In this document: in pieces, positions 60,417 to 64,000 of the stretch | Layout of the letters: each line of letters opens with the position of its first letter | Numbering within the stretch: the first letter of the stretch is position 1 | NCBI RefSeq assembly: GCF_000803645.1 | Contig: NZ_CP009123.1 | Location: 62,001-126,000, forward strand | DNA length: 64,000 nucleotides | Origin: Sphingopyxis fribergensis | GTDB lineage: Bacteria; Pseudomonadota; Alphaproteobacteria; Sphingomonadales; Sphingomonadaceae | Reading direction: 5' to 3' | Program-made: the position numbers and the translations under genes | The notes under the pieces: generated by a model | Seen by the model: only the letters and a program-made list of their open reading frames with translations | Database searches by the model: none | Told to the model about the DNA's origin: nothing

Positions 60417-60627
60417 GGAAGCCCAATCCTGCCGCGACGACCGGCTGAGTACCGGATGCGATCGCAAATGGTGGTGGGTTGGACAGGCATCCAATCAGTT
60501 TCGCGATTCTTCTCATGGTACGTTCACTGCTCGCACCAAATAAATCAGAGAAAACCGCGAGGTCAAAAGAAACAGTCCTCAATTCTGGAGCAATATTCTC
60601 CGTTGAACTGCACTCTTCAACCAATTT

Positions 60628-61143
60628 CTATTCGGGCATTTCCTTGGCCTGCGCGACCGCCTCGTCCAGTCGGGCCAGCGCGAGCCCTATCTGCAATTGC
60701 ACTTGCGCGACATCTATATGCAGTTGCTCGGCGATTGCTTCATATGGCAGCCCGTCCAGCGCGTGGGTGAGAAATATCTGGCGCATCTCCTCCGGCATAT
60801 CAGCTACCGCAGCTTCGAAGCTTCGGCGACCCGGCGTGTCTGCTCGGGCGGGAAAAACAGTCGAAATTTTCACCCAGGCGCGAACCCAGCTAGTGCCGTC
60901 CGGGTTGACCTCGATTACCCGCTCATCCTGATCAATTCGGAGGAACGATGTCGTGGCCCATCGTTCGCGAGCTTCCCGGATTGCTGGATGCGCCGGTGCC
61001 GTCAGACGTTTTAGTTCCTCTGCCACGCGTGCGGCGAGTTCTCGCCTTCGAGCCCGGCGCTGGAATCCCATCTCGACGAGTTCGCCGTTCTCCAGAGAAT
61101 GGAGGAGTTGCTGGAGAAGCTCGATTATTTGGCGGGTGGTCAT
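60628..61143 (-). CDS. Sigma-70 region-4-like HTH protein
   Basis: The 171-residue protein has a GAAGGG site eight bases before the ATG. Its last 60 residues match region 4 (MPEEMRQIFLTHALDGLPYE, AIAEQLHIDVAQVQLQIGLA). The first 110 are a basic helical part (FQRRARRRELAARVAEELKR) with no region 2. It resembles the two small HTH proteins at the window start in kind, though not closely. It may be a regulator borne by the accessory region. Confidence 0.65.
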   Translation of the reverse strand: MTTRQIIELLQQLLHSLENGELVEMGFQRRARRRELAARVAEELKRLTAPAHPAIREARERWATTSFLRIDQDERVIEVNPDGTSWVRAWVKISTVFPARADTPGRRSFEAAVADMPEEMRQIFLTHALDGLPYEAIAEQLHIDVAQVQLQIGLALARLDEAVAQAKEMPE

Positions 61144-61356
61144 GATGTATGCCCTTCGTGACGGCCGACCGTTCGCAAAGCGGTACGGGTCGACATGGAA
61201 TATGGTGCGCGGTCAGGGAACGCTGGGCTCGAACTCCCTAGGCATTCCTCTGATCTGCCTTTCGCTTCCCTCTCCCCTCCTTCGCGTCCATATGGACGCT
61301 GAAATCCTTGGGGCCTGTCTCATCCGGTGATGCAGGCAGGGTGCGTTGGGGTCTGC

Positions 61357-61782
61357 ATGACTGACAAATTTTCGCTCGATCGCTTTGTGGAGGTTCAAAT
61401 TCTCACCTATGCGCCTGCGCTCGCCGAATTACGGCGAGGGGAGAAGCGGACGCATTGGATGTGGTGGATATTTCCTCAGCTTGCGAAGCTAGGCCGCAGC
61501 TCGACAGCGCAGCAATTTGCGATTCACTCGGTGAAGGAAGCTCAGGCCTATCTGGACCATCCGATTCTAGGGCCACGTTATCTGGAATGCGTGACGGCTC
61601 TGCAGGACCTCAACACCAGCGATGCCAATGCAGTCTTCGGAGAGGTTGACGCCAAGAAGCTTCGCTCATCGCTCACCCTGTTCGAGCTAGCCTATCCACA
61701 TCCGCTATTCGCCGCAGCTCTTGATCGTTGGTTTGGCGGTGTGCGAGACACGAGAACGTTGGAGTTGCTCGGTAAAGCATGA
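61357..61782 (+). CDS. DUF1810 family protein
   Basis: The 141-residue product starts at ATG 61357 (MTDKFSLDRFVEVQILTYAP). The features LAELRRGEKRTHWMWWIFPQ, LDHPILGPRYLECVTALQDL and FGEVDAKKLRSSLTLFELAY are typical of DUF1810, a small family sometimes linked to calpastatin-like annotation without functional proof. Its stop overlaps the next start (ATGA). Confidence 0.85.
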   Translation: MTDKFSLDRFVEVQILTYAPALAELRRGEKRTHWMWWIFPQLAKLGRSSTAQQFAIHSVKEAQAYLDHPILGPRYLECVTALQDLNTSDANAVFGEVDAKKLRSSLTLFELAYPHPLFAAALDRWFGGVRDTRTLELLGKA

Positions 61783-62900
61783 CGAGGCCAAAGCACAGAA
61801 CACCTCAGCCGGGTGATCCCATGTTCACCCTCACTGAGTTGGAGGGGCCGGAGGGCGGCGACCCCCGAACGTTAAGCTTCGCCAACGCCCAAGTCCAACC
61901 TCTGGATTTTGCGACTCTGCAATGTGCGAAGATTCATAGACCAGTGACCATTCCGCTCGTTTGGCGCGGCGGCACGCTGATCGATACGACGATCGAGGGA
62001 CGTACGCCCGGCGAAACCGTCGACGCATCGGCAATTCTTGAAAGCAAGTTCACTTCCAAGGCGATCGGCCTCGTAAAGGGGGGCTGGCTCCCATCGGCCT
62101 TCGCGGTGATGTATCAGAAGACCATGATCCTGGTGGACCGCAATGTCGTCAGCCAGATCACCAGCCGCTTTGAAAACGGCAAGCGGCGCGGCGAGCAGGA
62201 ACCCGATTTTATCGACCTGTTCGCAGACCAGCCCATCCGCATCAATCCGCTCCTTTTCGTTCTCGAAGGCAATCGCCGTACGATTCCGACGCCGGACGAG
62301 GCGGCGGCGCAACTCGCGGAGGTCGAGATGAAGCTGCGCGCTGCTCTTCCCGAAGCGGAACTCGCCATCGGCCCCGACAGTCTAAAGGGCGCACTCGGAC
62401 TCATCGAAGATTCAAGGGCATCTCTGGATTGCAAGCAGCGCTTTCTGCGCCATATCGCTCCCCGGATGACTTCGCCGGTAGCGCAGCGCGACGTCGAGAC
62501 GCGGTGGAAGCAGATCATCGAGGCCGCCGACCTCCATTCGGTGCCGCGACAGTCGCTGGTCGTGCTGGCCGCTCTCAGCGCAGTCGCGGTGCCCAACTGT
62601 AAGAGCCCCGCCAAGCGGCTGCTCAAGTTCCGAAACGGGTATTCCGAAGCTGACGCCTACAATGCGCTCGCCGACCTGCGGGCCATCGAGCTTTTCATCG
62701 GATGCCACTGTCTGTTTCCGGAAGAGCCGATGCAGCTCTGTACCGGCGACAAGGATATGGCTTTGCTCTGGAGCGGTCTTCAGGCTTCGAACTTTCGGCG
62801 AAGCGGGACAGGTTTCAGCTACGACATGGCCCCAGTAGAGGGACTGTTTCCTCAAAGCCTCGGGCTTTCGTGGAAAGCTTATCTGGAAGAGGGGAAGTGA
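61779..62900 (+). CDS. Unknown protein with PIN-like features
   Basis: The 373-residue product has an N-terminal region (residues 60-105) of unknown fold followed by MILVDRNVVSQITSRF and, near the C-terminus, ADLRAIELFIGCHCL and LCTGDKDMALLWSGL. The spaced Asp residues in VDRN, ALADLRA and TGDKDMA are arranged as in PIN nucleases, which suggests a diverged PIN domain, but I am not sure. It is coupled to the DUF1810 gene upstream and to the membrane-protein gene downstream (TGATG junction). Confidence 0.6.
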   Translation: MTRPKHRTPQPGDPMFTLTELEGPEGGDPRTLSFANAQVQPLDFATLQCAKIHRPVTIPLVWRGGTLIDTTIEGRTPGETVDASAILESKFTSKAIGLVKGGWLPSAFAVMYQKTMILVDRNVVSQITSRFENGKRRGEQEPDFIDLFADQPIRINPLLFVLEGNRRTIPTPDEAAAQLAEVEMKLRAALPEAELAIGPDSLKGALGLIEDSRASLDCKQRFLRHIAPRMTSPVAQRDVETRWKQIIEAADLHSVPRQSLVVLAALSAVAVPNCKSPAKRLLKFRNGYSEADAYNALADLRAIELFIGCHCLFPEEPMQLCTGDKDMALLWSGLQASNFRRSGTGFSYDMAPVEGLFPQSLGLSWKAYLEEGK

Positions 62901-63397
62901 TGTTCTGCCCATTGGCGATCGAATGGGGAAATGCCGCCGATTGGGCTTCGGCTATTGCGAGTTTCTGCGCCGTCGTCGCGGCGCTGTGGATCGCGTTCGG
63001 TCAGGAACGAAACGCCCGCAAACTCGGGCAGATCGCCAAGAACGAGGAGCACGCACGCACGGCGCATCTTATCGGGGAAGTCATAAGACTGACCGCCGAG
63101 ATCGAGGCGTTCGCGAACGCGGGCGCGATGTTCGCGGAGATGGGTGGAGGCCGGGATGGAGGATTGGTTTCCCATAGTCAGGACATAGAAGGTGCTCGTG
63201 CGCAGTTGTCGGCGCTTCAGCATTATCCTCAATCCGACCCGCGTATCTTCGGCGAGATCGGTCGCATCATCCGAGAAAGTGCTCTTCCTTCCGATTTCTT
63301 GGCCAGCAGCATTTCCTTTCAAGGGATCGTCTGCCGCGGTCTAGCCGAAAGGCTGGCGCCCCGCCGCGCGATCCTTGCGCAGCTGCTTTCATCATAA
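62900..63397 (+). CDS. Small protein with one N-terminal membrane segment
   Basis: The start is the ATG at 62900, sharing one base with the upstream stop; the open frame further upstream is a shadow. The 165-residue product has one membrane segment (ADWASAIASFCAVVAALWIA, residues 13-32) followed by a helical cytoplasmic part (FGQERNARKLGQIAKNEEHA). The form resembles small membrane effectors in two-gene systems. The family is unknown. Confidence 0.65.
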   Translation: MFCPLAIEWGNAADWASAIASFCAVVAALWIAFGQERNARKLGQIAKNEEHARTAHLIGEVIRLTAEIEAFANAGAMFAEMGGGRDGGLVSHSQDIEGARAQLSALQHYPQSDPRIFGEIGRIIRESALPSDFLASSISFQGIVCRGLAERLAPRRAILAQLLSS

Positions 63398-63432
63398 TCG
63401 TGAGGCGTTGACCGTTCCCGACGCCCACCGTC

Positions 63433-64000
63433 TCAATGAAAATTACGGCTTTTGACGAGTTCGGGGGCTGGCACCTGCGCCCTCCCCTTCCCCGATCGAG
63501 GATCGGGCCCGCCGCCACTCATTGCGCCATCGGCACGCCCCATGGCCAAGCGGAACGACACGTCGCGCTGAGTGAGCGTATCGAGCACGTCCGAAAGGTT
63601 CAAGAGCTTCTTCACGATCACGTGGACGACCTCGCCTTCGCGCTGGATCTGGCCATAAATGCCGAGCAGACGCGCCCCCATGACGATACGTCGATTTTCC
63701 TCGAACATGCGAGGCCAGACGATCAGATTGGCGATGCCCGTCTCGTCCTCGATGGTGATGAACATGACGCCCTTCGCCGATCCAGGCCGCTGGCGGACGA
63801 GGATGAGCCCGGCGAGCCAGACATAGCGGCCATCGCGAATCCCATCGAGCGTGCTGCAGGGAACCATCTTGCGGGCGGCAAGCTCGCTTCGCAGAAATGC
63901 CACCGGATGCTGCCGCAGGGTCAGGCCGACATGGCCATAATCCTCGACGACCTCCCTGCCCTCCTGCATCGGCGTGAGCAGCACCGGCTGCTCGACGATT
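63433..64000 (-). CDS. dnaE2: 3' end of error-prone DNA polymerase DnaE2 (cut by window edge)
   Basis: The last ~190 residues of the gene are present and the frame runs off the window. Features are EVVEDYGHVGLTLRQHPVAF, the OB-fold strand WLAGLILVRQRPGSAKGVMF, ITIEDETGIANLIVWPRMFE, and GARLLGIYGQIQREGEVVHV, all characteristic of the C-terminus of DnaE2. DnaE2 acts with ImuA and ImuB in damage-induced mutagenesis; those genes would lie outside the window. It is convergent with the preceding operon. Confidence 0.93.
   Translation of the reverse strand, partial: IVEQPVLLTPMQEGREVVEDYGHVGLTLRQHPVAFLRSELAARKMVPCSTLDGIRDGRYVWLAGLILVRQRPGSAKGVMFITIEDETGIANLIVWPRMFEENRRIVMGARLLGIYGQIQREGEVVHVIVKKLLNLSDVLDTLTQRDVSFRLAMGRADGAMSGGGPDPRSGKGRAQVPAPELVKSRNFH

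Noticed and set aside
1..64000. CRISPR arrays, rRNA and tRNA genes
   Set aside because: No regularly spaced direct repeats and no tRNA or rRNA-like stretches were recognised on either strand by reading; a tRNAscan or CRISPR finder was not available.

Overview
The window looks like DNA from a sphingomonad alphaproteobacterium (Sphingopyxis, Sphingobium, Sphingomonas or Novosphingobium type). This is inferred from the high GC content, two large TonB-dependent receptors, the TonB-linked amino-sugar locus, a lasso peptide cluster with its own isopeptidase and receptor, and ArdC/ParB/strawberry-notch/RadC plasmid- or ICE-type genes. No rRNA, tRNA or CRISPR array was seen.

Layout. (1) 1-4.1 kb: accessory genes, including a tandem-duplicated pair (unknown protein plus a small sigma-region-4-like protein), a ribbon-helix-helix protein and a DUF1173-like protein. 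(2) 4.6-22.7 kb: an amino-sugar and peptidoglycan-recycling locus with a GlcNAc kinase, a GntR/UTRA regulator, a PP2C-like phosphatase, AnmK, a HAD phosphatase, NagA, NagB-II, an FAD D-lactate dehydrogenase, NagX, MurQ, an SSS-family symporter and a TonB receptor. Four copies of a TGGTATT-N4-TGGTATT direct repeat lie at its promoters. An IS3-family element (9.50-11.02 kb) has cut off the 5' part of a CoA-transferase gene upstream of a SufS-like gene. (3) 22.9-38.7 kb: a plasmid/ICE backbone with a frameshifted small gene, ArdC, a ParB-like protein, a MucR-like regulator, a giant methylase/helicase (strawberry notch), RadC and a membrane-anchored HTH protein. A 3.7-kb element with three tandem tyrosine recombinases and 82-bp perfect inverted repeats (a RIT element) has inserted into the strawberry-notch gene and split it between its two helicase lobes. 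(4) 38.9-50.1 kb: a defence-like island with VapBC, an MNT-HEPN protein, a NUDIX hydrolase, pRiA4b ORF-3-like genes (one intact, one remnant), a 1.35-kaa nuclease-STAND NTPase-repeat protein, a SEC-C methyltransferase, and an operon of an exported coiled-coil protein, a subtilisin-like protease and a mini-protein homologous to the protease's own prodomain. (5) 50.6-60.4 kb: a complete lasso peptide system. On the plus strand are ECF sigma factor, FecR, TonB receptor and lasso isopeptidase; convergent on the minus strand are a GntR regulator, a 42-aa precursor, the B protein (leader peptidase) and the C protein (cyclase). (6) 60.6-64 kb: another sigma-region-4-like gene, a DUF1810 / PIN-like / membrane-protein operon, and the 3' end of dnaE2.

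How the genes work together. In the amino-sugar locus the TonB receptor and symporter would import amino-sugar or muropeptide ligands. NagK and AnmK phosphorylate GlcNAc and anhydro-MurNAc, MurQ splits MurNAc-6-P into GlcNAc-6-P and D-lactate, NagA and NagB-II carry the sugar to fructose-6-P, and the FAD dehydrogenase would use the D-lactate. In the lasso cluster, B and C would convert the precursor (core ring GVGEILTD, tail GVGGQLPRAGLSDD) into a lariat. The FecI/FecR/TonB genes would sense and import it, and the isopeptidase would linearise it.
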